A DNA stretch of 64,000 bases from an uncultured Lachnospiraceae bacterium. Lineage in GTDB: Bacteria > Bacillota > Clostridia > Lachnospirales > Lachnospiraceae. The stretch spans positions 10,642 through 74,641 of the forward strand of contig CAJUEX010000013.1 of NCBI GenBank assembly GCA_910585715.1. Direction: 5' to 3'. How positions within the stretch are numbered: the first letter of the stretch is position 1; each line of letters starts with the position of its first letter. Below the pieces are notes generated by a model. The model was not told the origin of the DNA. It ran no database searches and worked only from the letters and a program-made list of their open reading frames with translations. This document shows positions 8,608 to 17,321 of this stretch, piece by piece. A program made the position numbers and the translations under genes.

Positions 8608-9537
8608 TTACACGATTACAATACATACCTCATGAATGATTATTCTTTTATCCTTTTTCCTTATTACATCCATTATGGTTTTTCTAATCTGGTTACAAAC
8701 CATATCTTCCTCATTGTGATAAAACCTGTTATGTACATAGCTCTCATACTCCAAAAGCTCTAATCCGAAACTGTAACTATCGTATTTTTTTCTTGATGTC
8801 ATATGGACTTCAACAAATACCGTCTTCAATTCAACAGGTCTGTCTATATAGTTAAAATAAGAAGGACTGAATATCATATATGACTTAGAACTAACCATGC
8901 ATAAATCCATTCTCTCCGAAATCGCATTTCGTAACTCGTCTCTGGTTAAATATGCAATATCCTTTATGGAATACTTTAAAAGCTTATCCAGCGGAGTATT
9001 GTCCAGTTTCCCCGACCTCGCCTTGTATAAAATCTTTTCCCGCTCTTCGTCTTTTTCTTTTTCTATATTCACCTTTTGCTTTTTATAAAAATACTGAGGG
9101 TATACCCTGCCCTTATAAACATATACATTGCACAGTTGCTGCGCATTGACATACTCAAAAGGACATTTTCCATAATCACCGAATTCTGCAAAATATGCTT
9201 TCCTGTCGATATGATAACATACCTTTATTCTATATACTATTTTAGAAGAATATGGTCCGCATACCTTTTTTTCCTTTGTATATATGGATACTACCTTTCC
9301 TTTATATTCTTTCCCTCTGGCTATAGCCTTTTTCCTCTTATGCTCCTTCGGATACCATATACAGAAAACAATTGCTTCCAACATACAAAAACCGGCAAAG
9401 CTATATGCTATATTGTCTAAAAAAGCCTTATTAATCCCATAAACATATATACAGGTTAATAGAATCCATATTTCCAATACTGCAATCACAACATGCAGAT
9501 ATCTTATCTCTTCAAATCTATTATATAGTCTTTTCAT
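8608..9537 (-). CDS. Hypothetical membrane protein with DUF3592-like middle part
   Basis: Not recognised with confidence; 309 residues. Two hydrophobic segments lie near the N-terminus (about 14-34 and 42-62), followed by a basic stretch (KEHKRKKAIARGKEYKGKV). A beta-rich region (about 75-150) with the pattern YKGKVVSIYTKE then YRIKVCYHIDRKAYFAEF resembles the small domain seen in DUF3592-type proteins. The C-terminal half is basic and mixed, with no catalytic motif I can name. It is most likely a membrane-anchored protein with its bulk in the cytoplasm. It lies between tatD and the NatB-type permease, with no operon link to either. Confidence 0.7.
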   Translation of the reverse strand: MKRLYNRFEEIRYLHVVIAVLEIWILLTCIYVYGINKAFLDNIAYSFAGFCMLEAIVFCIWYPKEHKRKKAIARGKEYKGKVVSIYTKEKKVCGPYSSKIVYRIKVCYHIDRKAYFAEFGDYGKCPFEYVNAQQLCNVYVYKGRVYPQYFYKKQKVNIEKEKDEEREKILYKARSGKLDNTPLDKLLKYSIKDIAYLTRDELRNAISERMDLCMVSSKSYMIFSPSYFNYIDRPVELKTVFVEVHMTSRKKYDSYSFGLELLEYESYVHNRFYHNEEDMVCNQIRKTIMDVIRKKDKRIIIHEVCIVIV

Positions 9538-9596
9538 ATAGTCCCCTGATTCATAATCCCCTAATTTATAAGACTACTATACCTTTTATCCCACCA

Positions 9597-11609
9597 TTAC
9601 TCTTTTTTCCTGCTAATCCAGACTCCCAGCCCGAGAAAAGCTGCTCCCACAACAACCATCCCCGCAAATACCAACACCTGTGAACCCCCAAAATTCAGAT
9701 TCATCAAGGCAGGGAATCTATCCTCAAGCTGTTCCTGATACTTACTGACAAATAGAGAAACAAAATTATTTGCAAAATGCATAAGCATAGCCGGAAAGAT
9801 ACTGCCGGTCCGATATACTAAAACAGCCAGCAGACATCCCAAAAAGGCGGTAGGAATCAGCTTTACAAGGCTGAAATGATAGCATCCGAAAATAAACCCT
9901 GTCATAAGCACTGCTGCAGCCGGCTTTGTTTTCACTTTCATAATGCCAAATGTAAAGCCCCGGAACATAAGCTCCTCCCCAATGGCAGGCAATACCGCCA
10001 TAACAATCACCACAGCCGGGAACGGCGCCTGCAAAAGAACATCGAACTGCTTCTGAAGGCTTTCACTGCTGTCCTTTAAAAACATGGATAACACACTGCT
10101 CAACACCAGGTTCAGACAGAAGCCCCCCACAAAAAAGCAAAGCGCGGACAACACCCCCTTCACCCCGGGAGCCTTTAAAGAAAACAGCTTTTTAAAATCC
10201 GTTTTCACATACCAGCCATAGCCAACCGGAAGAAGCAATATCAACAACTGTTGTACGAAAACCCCTGCAAAGCCCAGCTTTACGGTGGCAAAAGAACCTA
10301 CATAAAATATTCCCAGAATTAAAATACACAAAAGCAGCAGCAAATCCCCGTAGCCCGGCAGCTGTCCCTGTTTCATCTCGCTTCTTTTATGGAAAATCTT
10401 CACACTTGTAAAGCCTTCTGCAAATAGAACGGATTCGCTGTTATAAATTCTGCCAAGCACCATAACGGTAAGCAGGCTGTATGCCACATTGCAGAAAAGA
10501 ACCACTGCAAAAAGCCCATAGTTGTACTGAAAGCTGAACAAATCTTTAATCAGCAAAGTAACATTGATAACCGGAACCGCCGCCGTTGCAGCCGTCAGTT
10601 TTAAATCCGGCAGCATTCCCGCATAGCTGGAAAACATAAATACCAACAATACCGGCGTAATATAATTGTTTGCTTCCTTGAAGCTTTTTGCAAAAATGCA
10701 GACACACATGCAGACAGCCGTTACAAGCAGTGCAAATACAAGCATAATGACAATGGAAAATAAAGTAGCAGGCACAAAGGTTGCAAAATCAAAAGACAGA
10801 TTCTGCACGCTCTCCGCAAAAAAAACAAACATAAACCCGAATGCCGCCATCATGGAAAGAATATTTAAAAAAGCCGAGGTACAGGCGATAACGGATACTG
10901 CTAAAAATTTACTCATAATCAGTTCAAAATTTGTAACAGGCAGAGTGAGAAGCGTTTCTAACGTTCCTCTTTCCCGTTCTCCTGCCGTCACATCGATTGC
11001 CGGATACATAGCTCCTAAACAAATGCTTGTAATCATCAAAAAGGGAATGATGGAGCCAAGCATGCTGCCCATGCTTTCTTCTTTGGATGACATGTCTGTT
11101 TTTTCATAGTTAATGGGATAAAGCACTACATTCTCGTCCAGTCCCGAATCCTCTACCGCTTCCTTCCTAAGCTCCTCCCTGAAAAGCTCCAGACCGTCAT
11201 AAAGCACATCTGCCGCTGTGACAGAATCCGTTTCCGCAGATAAATAATGAATGGAATAAAAAACCCTTCCTTCCTTTTCTTCTGCTGTCACATAAGCATT
11301 AAGCTCTTTTTCCACAAGGGCATTTTCAGGGTTCTCGGACTCAACTATTTTCAGCTTATAAGACAATTCCTCCTCGTGCTCCTTCAGCACATCCTGAATC
11401 CTCTCTGCCTCTTCCACCTGATAAAAGGCTGCCTTATAAATCTTTTCCTCCTGGTCTGACATCACGGCGCTTGTAATCAGAGTCATAGCCACGATAAGCA
11501 AAGGATATAGCAAAAGAGGAACAAGCACCATCATAATCAATGTTTTTTTGTCCCGGAAGATATCCGTCAGTTCCCGCTTAAAAAGCGATTTTATTCTTTT
11601 CGTACTCAT
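9597..11609 (-). CDS. NatB-type ABC-2 permease fused to a CPBP intramembrane protease
   Basis: A 670-residue two-part membrane protein. The N-terminal half (to about 400) is an ABC-2 permease: one membrane helix near 28-50, a large extracytoplasmic domain (about 50-190) and five further helices, as in NatB Na+ exporters. The C-terminal part (about 425-670) is a CPBP (Abi) glutamic-type intramembrane protease with EELMFRG, CYHFSLV and MLMHFANNF, the three conserved motifs of that family. Its ATG overlaps the stop of the ATPase gene upstream (ATGA), so the two are translationally coupled. The fusion is known in Firmicutes. Export substrate is unknown; Na+ or a toxic peptide are the usual suggestions. 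Confidence 0.88.
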   Translation of the reverse strand: MSTKRIKSLFKRELTDIFRDKKTLIMMVLVPLLLYPLLIVAMTLITSAVMSDQEEKIYKAAFYQVEEAERIQDVLKEHEEELSYKLKIVESENPENALVEKELNAYVTAEEKEGRVFYSIHYLSAETDSVTAADVLYDGLELFREELRKEAVEDSGLDENVVLYPINYEKTDMSSKEESMGSMLGSIIPFLMITSICLGAMYPAIDVTAGERERGTLETLLTLPVTNFELIMSKFLAVSVIACTSAFLNILSMMAAFGFMFVFFAESVQNLSFDFATFVPATLFSIVIMLVFALLVTAVCMCVCIFAKSFKEANNYITPVLLVFMFSSYAGMLPDLKLTAATAAVPVINVTLLIKDLFSFQYNYGLFAVVLFCNVAYSLLTVMVLGRIYNSESVLFAEGFTSVKIFHKRSEMKQGQLPGYGDLLLLLCILILGIFYVGSFATVKLGFAGVFVQQLLILLLPVGYGWYVKTDFKKLFSLKAPGVKGVLSALCFFVGGFCLNLVLSSVLSMFLKDSSESLQKQFDVLLQAPFPAVVIVMAVLPAIGEELMFRGFTFGIMKVKTKPAAAVLMTGFIFGCYHFSLVKLIPTAFLGCLLAVLVYRTGSIFPAMLMHFANNFVSLFVSKYQEQLEDRFPALMNLNFGGSQVLVFAGMVVVGAAFLGLGVWISRKKE

Positions 11610-12406
11610 GCTTCGTCCGCTCCTTCCATGATGACATGAAATGCATCCCTTAGATTTTCTGTTTTCGTCTCTTCCATAATTTTTGCAGGAGTCCCCTCCT
11701 TTAAAACCCCGCCCTTATAAATCATTAAGATGCGGTCACACAAAAACTGTGCTTCTTCTAAATAATGGGTGGAATACAATACAGTCTTTCCAAGCTTTTT
11801 CTGCTCCTTCATAAAATTTACAATAGCATCCGCTGACAAAATATCCAGTCCCAAAGTGGGCTCATCAAATATATAAATATCAGGGTCGTGAATGAGACAT
11901 CTGGCAATGGAAGCACGCTGGGTCTGCCCGGTAGACAGTTTTTCAATCCGGTTATCACCAAAATCCTTCATATCAAGCACCTTAAAAATCTCTTCAATCC
12001 GCTTTTCACATTCCTCTTTGGAAAGGTTATAAATATCGCCCAGCATCTTAAGCATTTCTCTTGTGCTAAGCCTGTGGTAAAGCTTTGTGTTGCCGGATAA
12101 ATAGCCGATATTCTTTTTCATCTCCACCGGCTCTTCAATCAGGCCTCCCTGTGCATCCCCCATGACCACCCTTCCGTCAGTAGGCTCCATCAGTGTGCCT
12201 AACATGCGAAGCAGCGTAGTCTTTCCTGCCCCATTTGGTCCTAAAATACCTAAAATCTCTCCTGAGCCCACTTCTAAAGAAATATCCTTTACCGCATAAA
12301 ATTCTTCCTTTACCGATTTCTTTTTCAAGCCTTTTCCTTTTTTATCCTTCTCCTCTTCCAGCTTTGTCCGTATGAACACTTTGCTTAAATGCTCCGCCTT
12401 CAGCAT
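11606..12406 (-). CDS. ABC transporter ATPase, NatA-like
   Basis: ATP-binding subunit that drives the permease encoded next. Walker A is GPNGAGKTT (about 60-68), the signature is LSTGQTQRASIAR, Walker B is IYIFDEPTLGLD and the switch histidine is in YSTHYLEE. An unusual basic insert KDKKGKGLKKKSVKEE (about 18-33) sits between the first strands of the domain. The gene starts a two-gene operon; a perfect 13-bp palindrome lies about 26 bases upstream of its ATG and may be an operator. Assignment to the NatA group rests on pairing with a NatB-type permease. No regulator gene is adjacent. Confidence 0.9.
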   Translation of the reverse strand: MLKAEHLSKVFIRTKLEEEKDKKGKGLKKKSVKEEFYAVKDISLEVGSGEILGILGPNGAGKTTLLRMLGTLMEPTDGRVVMGDAQGGLIEEPVEMKKNIGYLSGNTKLYHRLSTREMLKMLGDIYNLSKEECEKRIEEIFKVLDMKDFGDNRIEKLSTGQTQRASIARCLIHDPDIYIFDEPTLGLDILSADAIVNFMKEQKKLGKTVLYSTHYLEEAQFLCDRILMIYKGGVLKEGTPAKIMEETKTENLRDAFHVIMEGADEA

Positions 12407-12431
12407 ATCCTTTCCTCCGTTTCACCTATAA

Positions 12432-12444
12432 TTACAAGTTGTAA
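12432..12444. promoter_or_regulatory. Palindrome upstream of the natAB-like operon
   Basis: TTACAAGTTGTAA is a perfect 13-bp inverted repeat, 26 bases before the ATPase ATG and inside the 87-base gap after trmD. It has the size of a dimeric repressor site. No clear -35/-10 pair could be placed around it, so its role is inferred from symmetry and position only. Confidence 0.4.
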
Positions 12445-12493
12445 AATTGCCGTTTGTTCCCACCGACAGCCAGGTAGGCAGCCATGCCTGCTT

Positions 12494-13255
12494 TTATTCA
12501 TTTTTTGCCTTCCACTTTTCATATAAATCCGGTCTTCTTTCCTTCGTGCGCTTTATTGACTGTTCCCGCCTCCAGTTTTCAATATTGGCATGGTGTCCTG
12601 AAAGCAGCACCTGCGGCACTTTTTTCCCCTGCCACTCTTCCGGCCTGGAATACTGGGGATATTCCAAAAGGTCCTCATGAAAAGACTCAAACTCTGCTGA
12701 TACGTCATTATTCAAGACTTCCGGCACCAAACGGGAAATGGCATCAATCATCACCATTGCCGGAAGCTCTCCTCCGGTAAGCACATAATCGCCAATGGAA
12801 ACATAATCCGTTACGATTTCCTCCAGAACCCTTTCATCTATTCCTTCATAATGCCCGCACAAAAAAATCAGGTCCTCCTCCTTTGCCAGCTCCTTTGCCA
12901 TATTCTGGTTAAATACAGCCCCCTGAGGCGTCAGATAAATTACCCTTGGCTTACCAGACTTATTAGCATTGGCTAACTCATCTTCCTGTCCTTCTTGCGC
13001 TTTTTCATTGTCCGGTCCGGCAATCCTTTCCTCCACAGCCTTATAAGCGTCATAGACAGGCTGTGCCTGCATGAGCATTCCGGCACCGCCCCCATATGGA
13101 TAATCATCCACCTTTTTATGCTTATTTTTCGTATAATCCCGGATATTTACCGCTTCAATCTCTATAAGCCCCTGCTCGCATGCCCTTCCCAATATGCTTG
13201 TATGAAGTCCCTGCAGGACCATTTCCGGAAATAATGTCAACACATGAAATCTCAT
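12494..13255 (-). CDS. trmD: tRNA (guanine-N1)-methyltransferase TrmD
   Basis: Uses SAM to make m1G37 in tRNAs reading CNN/CGG-type codons, preventing +1 frameshifts. The 253 residues begin MRFHVLTLFPEM; the knot region shows YPYGGGAGMLMQAQP, LCGHYEGIDERV and IGDYVLTGGELPA, which build the SAM pocket of the SPOUT fold. A lysine- and glutamate-rich stretch at about 75-95 is a little longer than in many homologues. Its ATG overlaps the rimM stop by four bases. The rimM-trmD pair is usually continuous with rpsP-khpA; here they are separated (see 13870-14598). Confidence 0.96.
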   Translation of the reverse strand: MRFHVLTLFPEMVLQGLHTSILGRACEQGLIEIEAVNIRDYTKNKHKKVDDYPYGGGAGMLMQAQPVYDAYKAVEERIAGPDNEKAQEGQEDELANANKSGKPRVIYLTPQGAVFNQNMAKELAKEEDLIFLCGHYEGIDERVLEEIVTDYVSIGDYVLTGGELPAMVMIDAISRLVPEVLNNDVSAEFESFHEDLLEYPQYSRPEEWQGKKVPQVLLSGHHANIENWRREQSIKRTKERRPDLYEKWKAKNE

Positions 13256-13758
13256 AGCAGCCCTTCCATCATACGGACTTTAACAAAGCCCTCTTTTACA
13301 TTTACTTCTAAAATGCACTGTTTAATTGCCGGAATCAACACTTCCTTTTCTTCCGCCATTTTTACCACATATACATCATTCGCCCCGGTCTCCATCACAT
13401 CCTCCAACATGCCAATGGGGTTTCCTTCCTCGTCGATTACCGAAAGCCCAATCAAATCCGCAATGAAGTATTCATCCATCCCAAGCTTTACCGCATTCTC
13501 TCTGGTTACAAAAAGCTCTTTCCTTCTATATTTTTCTATTTGATTTATATCATCAATGCCCTTGAATTTCAGTATCACAAACTGCTTGAAGAATTTTACG
13601 CCTTCCACCTCAAGGTTCAATTGCTCTTTTCCCGTTTCCAAAATAAGCTGTATTCCCTTCTTAAACCGCTTCACATCATCCGTAGTGGGAAACACCTTCA
13701 CTTCTCCCTTAATCCCATGAGTGGATGTAATCACGCCCACCTTAAATAAACCATCCAT
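13252..13758 (-). CDS. rimM: Ribosome maturation factor RimM
   Basis: Assists maturation of the 30S head by binding S19. The 168 residues include the N-terminal beta barrel (FKVGVITSTHGIKGEVKVFPTT) and the C-terminal PRC barrel (MDEYFIADLIGLSVIDEEGNPIG ... NDVYVV). A GGAGGAAAGGAA site precedes the ATG closely. It is coupled to trmD by overlap. Because a terminator and another gene separate it from khpA, it probably has its own promoter in 13759-13869; a TATGAT -10 is visible there but no convincing -35. Confidence 0.95.
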   Translation of the reverse strand: MDGLFKVGVITSTHGIKGEVKVFPTTDDVKRFKKGIQLILETGKEQLNLEVEGVKFFKQFVILKFKGIDDINQIEKYRRKELFVTRENAVKLGMDEYFIADLIGLSVIDEEGNPIGMLEDVMETGANDVYVVKMAEEKEVLIPAIKQCILEVNVKEGFVKVRMMEGLL

Positions 13759-13869
13759 TTCCTTTCCTCCTGCATTTATTCATCATATCATAAACGCCTC
13801 CCATATGAAAGCTATATCATCTTTAAGTTTCTCAATTCGTAACAGTTCAAATCGCGATTTACCGTTATA

Positions 13870-14598
13870 TTAATTTATTATACATATAATCGGAATAAGG
13901 AGCCAGCCAGCTGCTTCAAAAAATACTGCAAACCAATAAATGAACCGATGCAGTATTGCTCTGCTGCTGCAAACGGCGGAGCCTGTTACATGTCCCAATA
14001 TAATCATAATGCAATTTGGCATCAGATTATGCTCTAAGTAATGTTTCTCATACATTACATAAGCGATTGGCAGGAACAGAGCTGCCACCAGCACTAAAGC
14101 CTTATATAGTTGATACATCTTTTGTTTTATTGATAAAGGTTCCTTCATAATATCAATTGCAATATCCGCTATCACAATATCTGATTTTTTTTGTGTCCTT
14201 ATATGTAGAATCAATGCAGGTTTTCCCTTTGGCGGCATTGTAGAGATGATGTAACCTTTTCCCTGATGCACCAGACGGTAACTCAATTGTATGGCTGAAG
14301 TTCCAATACGATCAATTGTTTCAACTTCATAGCTTCCAGCAGGTATATGCAGAATCTGATTTGTCAACCGGTTACGCGTACAAATTATCCATATCAGAAA
14401 ACAGAAACAGATAGCTGAAAGGAATCCTAATAAAATACCAAGAGATGCTTCTATCCCCCATAAAGCTATAGCTGACAGGCAGAATCCGATAGTAAGAAGC
14501 ACTAACATCAAATACCTCCTGATAGGAATCAGCCGCTCTGCCTTAACTGCAATGCAGGCAAAACCCAGAACAATTAATTCATACCCGATAATTCCCAT
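13870..14598 (-). CDS. Hypothetical multi-pass membrane protein inserted between khpA and rimM
   Basis: Not recognised; 242 residues. Hydrophobic segments at about 2-18, 28-46, 50-70, 168-184 and 215-240 suggest two N-terminal hairpins, a soluble middle domain (about 75-160, beta-rich, with SYEVETIDRIGTSAIQLSYRL) and C-terminal helices. No transport or enzyme motif is visible. Codon use looks slightly richer in A/T than the flanking translation genes. It sits alone after the khpA terminator, breaking a gene order that is nearly universal in Firmicutes, which suggests a lineage-specific insertion. A fragment of the TAACAGTTCA motif (13840-13850) lies just past its stop. Confidence 0.7.
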   Translation of the reverse strand: MGIIGYELIVLGFACIAVKAERLIPIRRYLMLVLLTIGFCLSAIALWGIEASLGILLGFLSAICFCFLIWIICTRNRLTNQILHIPAGSYEVETIDRIGTSAIQLSYRLVHQGKGYIISTMPPKGKPALILHIRTQKKSDIVIADIAIDIMKEPLSIKQKMYQLYKALVLVAALFLPIAYVMYEKHYLEHNLMPNCIMIILGHVTGSAVCSSRAILHRFIYWFAVFFEAAGWLLIPIICIIN

Positions 14599-14688
14599 TT
14601 TTTATTCCTTTCTTATATTTCGCAATTTAATTTTCTTTGGTTTTCCTTTTTTCATACACAGTGCCAAAACTATCTCCCCAGAAAAAAA

Positions 14689-14707
14689 GGGTGCCCCTCA
14701 GGCACCC
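14689..14707 (-). terminator. Terminator after khpA
   Basis: Minus strand: GGGTGCC stem, five-base loop TGAGG, GGCACCC, then a run of seven T. It lies a few bases past the khpA stop and ends the ylxM-ffh-rpsP-khpA transcript. Confidence 0.9.
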
Positions 14708-14713
14708 ATCCAC

Positions 14714-14941
14714 TTAGATGATTTCCACATCCACTTTTTGATTTTCTCCAAAAGAAGCTGCCTTTACAACAGAGCGAATCGCCTTTGCAATTCTTCCCTG
14801 CTTGCCGATAACTTTTCCCATATCAGCCTGAGCCACATGAAGCTCTAAAATCAGGGACTTTCCTTCTTTTTTCTCAGTTACCACAACTTCCTCCGGATTG
14901 TCAACAAGTGCTTTTGCAATCACCTCAACCAATTCCTTCAT
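14714..14941 (-). CDS. khpA: KH-domain RNA-binding protein KhpA
   Basis: Small RNA-binding protein (YlqC/KhpA) that partners KhpB/Jag in Firmicutes and affects cell division and sRNA-like regulation. I start it at MKELVEVIAKALV (75 residues), since GGAGGT lies 5 bases upstream; the longer reading adds nine residues without a ribosome-binding site. The KH signature appears as HVAQADMGKVIGKQGRIAKAIRSVV, with the GXXG loop GKQG. It lies 44 bases after rpsP and is followed at once by a strong terminator. Confidence 0.94.
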   Translation of the reverse strand: MKELVEVIAKALVDNPEEVVVTEKKEGKSLILELHVAQADMGKVIGKQGRIAKAIRSVVKAASFGENQKVDVEII

Positions 14942-14985
14942 AGTACACCTCCAAAAGTGCAATGACAAGTTTTTAGATTCCGCAA

Positions 14986-15231
14986 TTATTTTTCAATTCC
15001 TGCTGCTTTAAAAATCTTGCCTACTACTTCTGTCGGCTGCGCACCGTTAGCAAGCCATTTCTTTGCTAACTCTTCATTTACCTTGAAAGTACTTGGATCT
15101 GTATTTGGATCATAAGTTCCAATCTCCTCGATAAATCTTCCATCTCTTGGAGAACGGGAATCTGCTACTACGATTCTATAAAAAGGAGCCTTTTTCTGTC
15201 CCATTCTTCTTAATCTGATTTTTACTGCCAT
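14986..15231 (-). CDS. rpsP: 30S ribosomal protein S16
   Basis: Structural protein of the small subunit body. The 81 residues start MAVKIRLRRMGQKKAPFYRIVVADSRSPRDGRFIEEIG, which is diagnostic for bS16. The C-terminal KWLANGAQPTEVV segment is also typical. A GGAGGTG site lies just before the ATG. It is part of the ffh-rpsP-khpA group; no internal promoter was seen in the 73-base gap after ffh. Confidence 0.98.
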   Translation of the reverse strand: MAVKIRLRRMGQKKAPFYRIVVADSRSPRDGRFIEEIGTYDPNTDPSTFKVNEELAKKWLANGAQPTEVVGKIFKAAGIEK

Positions 15232-15304
15232 TTCTTTTCACCTCCGAAATTATTTTTCATTATATATCAGTTCAACCGAATAAATATCCGGCTTAACAGC
15301 TCAC

Positions 15305-16654
15305 TTAAAAGGGAAATTTGAATCTACCCTTTTTACCCATGCCGCCCATCATGCCCGGCAATTGCTTCATCATTTTCTGGCTCTGCTCAAACTGCTTGAT
15401 AAAACGGTTCACTACTCCAATGTCCACTCCGGCGCCTTTGGCAATCCGGTGCTTTCTGCTTGGATTTAAAAGCTTTGGGTTCTGCCTTTCTGCTACTGTC
15501 ATGGATAGCACGATGGCTTCCATTCTGGCAAGCTGCTTTTCATCCACCATGGACTCGATATCTCCCATTTTGGCGCCCATACCGGGCATCATGCTTAAAA
15601 TAGAGGACAATCCGCCCATATTGCGCATCTGCTTCATGCTTTCCAAGTAATCCTCAAAATCAAACTTACCCTTTTTCATTTTGGCAGCCATCTGTTTTTC
15701 TTTTTCTTCATCGATATCCAGATTGGCCTGTACCTTATCAATGAGAGTCAGCACGTCTCCCATTCCCAAAATGCGGCTTGCCATCCGGTCCGGATAAAAC
15801 TGCTCCAAATCCGACAGCTTTTCACCCATACCGACAAATAAAATAGGCTTGCCGGTTACTGCCTTGACGGAAAGTGCGGAACCTCCTCTGGAGTCGCCGT
15901 CCATTTTGGAAAGGATAACTCCGTCGATTCCCACCTTTTCATCAAATTCCTTTGCCACGTTGACTGCATCCTGACCGGTCATGACGTCTACCACCAGAAT
16001 GGTCTGATGGACTTCTACATTTGCCTTGATTTCCTGTAATTCTTCCATCATGGCTTCATCTATGTGAAGACGGCCTGCAGTATCTAAAATCACCACATTG
16101 TGGCCGTTTTTCTGGGCATGCTCAACAGCCGCTTTAGCAATATCCACCGGGCTGTGATTTTCTCCCATGGTGAACACATCCACCTGCTGCTTTTCACCGT
16201 TTACCTGTAACTGCTTAATGGCTGCAGGCCTGTAAATATCACAGGCTGTCAGCAGGCACTTTTTGCCTTTTAGCTTCAACTTTCCTGCTATCTTTGCCGT
16301 GGTGGTGGTCTTACCTGCACCCTGAAGGCCGCACATCATAATGACGGTAATGGACTTTCCGGGCTGCATTTTGATTTCTGTGGTCTCGGAACCCATCAAT
16401 GCCGTCATTTCCTCGTTTACGATTTTAATGACCATCTGTCCCGGATTCAAACCGTTCATCACGTCTGCGCCAATGGCACGTTCCTCTACGGATTTAATAA
16501 ACTGCTTTACCACCTTGAAGTTTACATCGGCTTCTAACAATGCCATCTTTACTTCTTTTAAAGCAGCTTTTACATCTTCCTCCGTAAGCCTGCCTTTGCT
16601 CTTTAATTTTTTAAATACATTTTGTAGTTTATCTGTTAAACTTTCAAATGCCAT
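15305..16654 (-). CDS. ffh: Signal recognition particle GTPase Ffh
   Basis: Binds 4.5S/SRP RNA and signal peptides, and docks with FtsY. The 449 residues contain the N domain (1-100), G1 GLQGAGKTTT at 109-118, DIYRPAAIKQL near 140, DTAGRLHID near 190, SKMDGDSRGG near 250, and a methionine-rich M domain (about 330-449) with the RNA-binding SRKHRIAKGAGV. It lies three bases downstream of ylxM. The SRP RNA gene was not found in this window. Confidence 0.97.
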   Translation of the reverse strand: MAFESLTDKLQNVFKKLKSKGRLTEEDVKAALKEVKMALLEADVNFKVVKQFIKSVEERAIGADVMNGLNPGQMVIKIVNEEMTALMGSETTEIKMQPGKSITVIMMCGLQGAGKTTTTAKIAGKLKLKGKKCLLTACDIYRPAAIKQLQVNGEKQQVDVFTMGENHSPVDIAKAAVEHAQKNGHNVVILDTAGRLHIDEAMMEELQEIKANVEVHQTILVVDVMTGQDAVNVAKEFDEKVGIDGVILSKMDGDSRGGSALSVKAVTGKPILFVGMGEKLSDLEQFYPDRMASRILGMGDVLTLIDKVQANLDIDEEKEKQMAAKMKKGKFDFEDYLESMKQMRNMGGLSSILSMMPGMGAKMGDIESMVDEKQLARMEAIVLSMTVAERQNPKLLNPSRKHRIAKGAGVDIGVVNRFIKQFEQSQKMMKQLPGMMGGMGKKGRFKFPF

Positions 16655-16657
16655 AAA

Positions 16658-16993
16658 TTATAATTCCTCTAATATCTCATTGATGAGAGCCTCTAAACTC
16701 CGGCTCAAGGTCTTATCTTCCAATTTGTCCAGCACTTCCTTTAATGCATGAACCTTTTCCTTTGTCCTTGTAAACTTTTCCACCAGATGCAGCCTGCTTT
16801 CATACTCTGAAAGACTCTTATCGCACCGTTTTATCAGGTCATGAACCCCCTGCCTGGAAATCCCGTGCTCATCGGCAATTTCCGAAAGGGACATGTCATG
16901 ATACACTGCATCCTCGTATATGCGCTTCTGGTGTTCTGTCAAAAGCTCGCCGTAAAAATCGTACAGCAGACCCTGTTCTACAATCTTTTCCAT
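16658..16993 (-). CDS. ylxM: YlxM-type helix-turn-helix protein
   Basis: Small HTH protein of the UPF0122 family that is nearly always upstream of ffh and is thought to modulate SRP assembly or expression. The 111 residues have the family core YDFYGELLTEHQKRIYEDAVYHDMSLSEIADEHGISRQGVHDLIKR, a sigma70 region-4-like HTH at about 20-62, then a coiled-coil tail. It begins the operon, with promoter at 17026-17054. Confidence 0.92.
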   Translation of the reverse strand: MEKIVEQGLLYDFYGELLTEHQKRIYEDAVYHDMSLSEIADEHGISRQGVHDLIKRCDKSLSEYESRLHLVEKFTRTKEKVHALKEVLDKLEDKTLSRSLEALINEILEEL

Positions 16994-17025
16994 CGTATCA
17001 CCTGTTTTTTTCTGATACCTTTGCT

Positions 17026-17054
17026 ATCATACACTAAGGTTATGATGGTGTCAA
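17026..17054 (-). promoter_or_regulatory. Sigma-A promoter of ylxM-ffh-rpsP-khpA
   Basis: Minus strand: -35 TTGACA (perfect), 17-base spacer, -10 TATGAT (5 of 6), 32 bases upstream of the ylxM ATG. It lies between the gene and the hairpin element at 17083-17306. Confidence 0.9.
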
Positions 17055-17082
17055 GTATTTTTTCTTGACAGATAGATGATCG

Positions 17083-17306
17083 GTAACAGTTCAGCCCTCC
17101 GCTTTCCACCACAGGAATCAGAACCGGCGGCAGGCAGAAAGTGATTTCTAAAGGAGTCCTTATAAAAGCGCCAGCGCTTAGCGAGGTATTTTCGAGCTTA
17201 GCACTGTTGCGTTTTTATCAGAGCGAGAGCGGGACGACGTAGAAACACTTTCTGCCTGCCGCCGGTTCTGATTCCTGTGGTGGAAAGCGGAGGGCTGAAC
17301 TGTTAC
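17083..17306. repeat. Long inverted-repeat element with 61-bp perfect arms (hairpin family, copy 1)
   Basis: Left arm 17083-17143 and right arm 17246-17306 are exact reverse complements over 61 bases and end in GTAACAGTTCAG/CTGAACTGTTAC. Inside, a second stem pairs ATAAAAGCGC with GCGTTTTTAT, closed by a TATTTT-containing loop. An asymmetric internal loop carries GGAGTCCTTA on the left and AGAGCGAGAGCG (17220-17231) on the right. The same internal blocks recur at 40752-41002 with a different arm sequence. No ORF with coding signs crosses it. It lies beyond the 3' end of the gene at 17322, just upstream of the ylxM promoter, so it could also stop incoming transcription. Confidence 0.9.
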
Positions 17307-17321
17307 ATCTATTACGATAAA

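Noticed and set aside
15232..15304. SRP RNA gene near ffh
   Set aside because: No 4.5S-like hairpin with a GGAA tetraloop was found in this gap or elsewhere in the window.
17083..17306. Ordinary transcription terminator
   Set aside because: At 224 bp with 61-bp arms and a conserved inner core it is far beyond a terminator, although it may stop transcription as a side effect.
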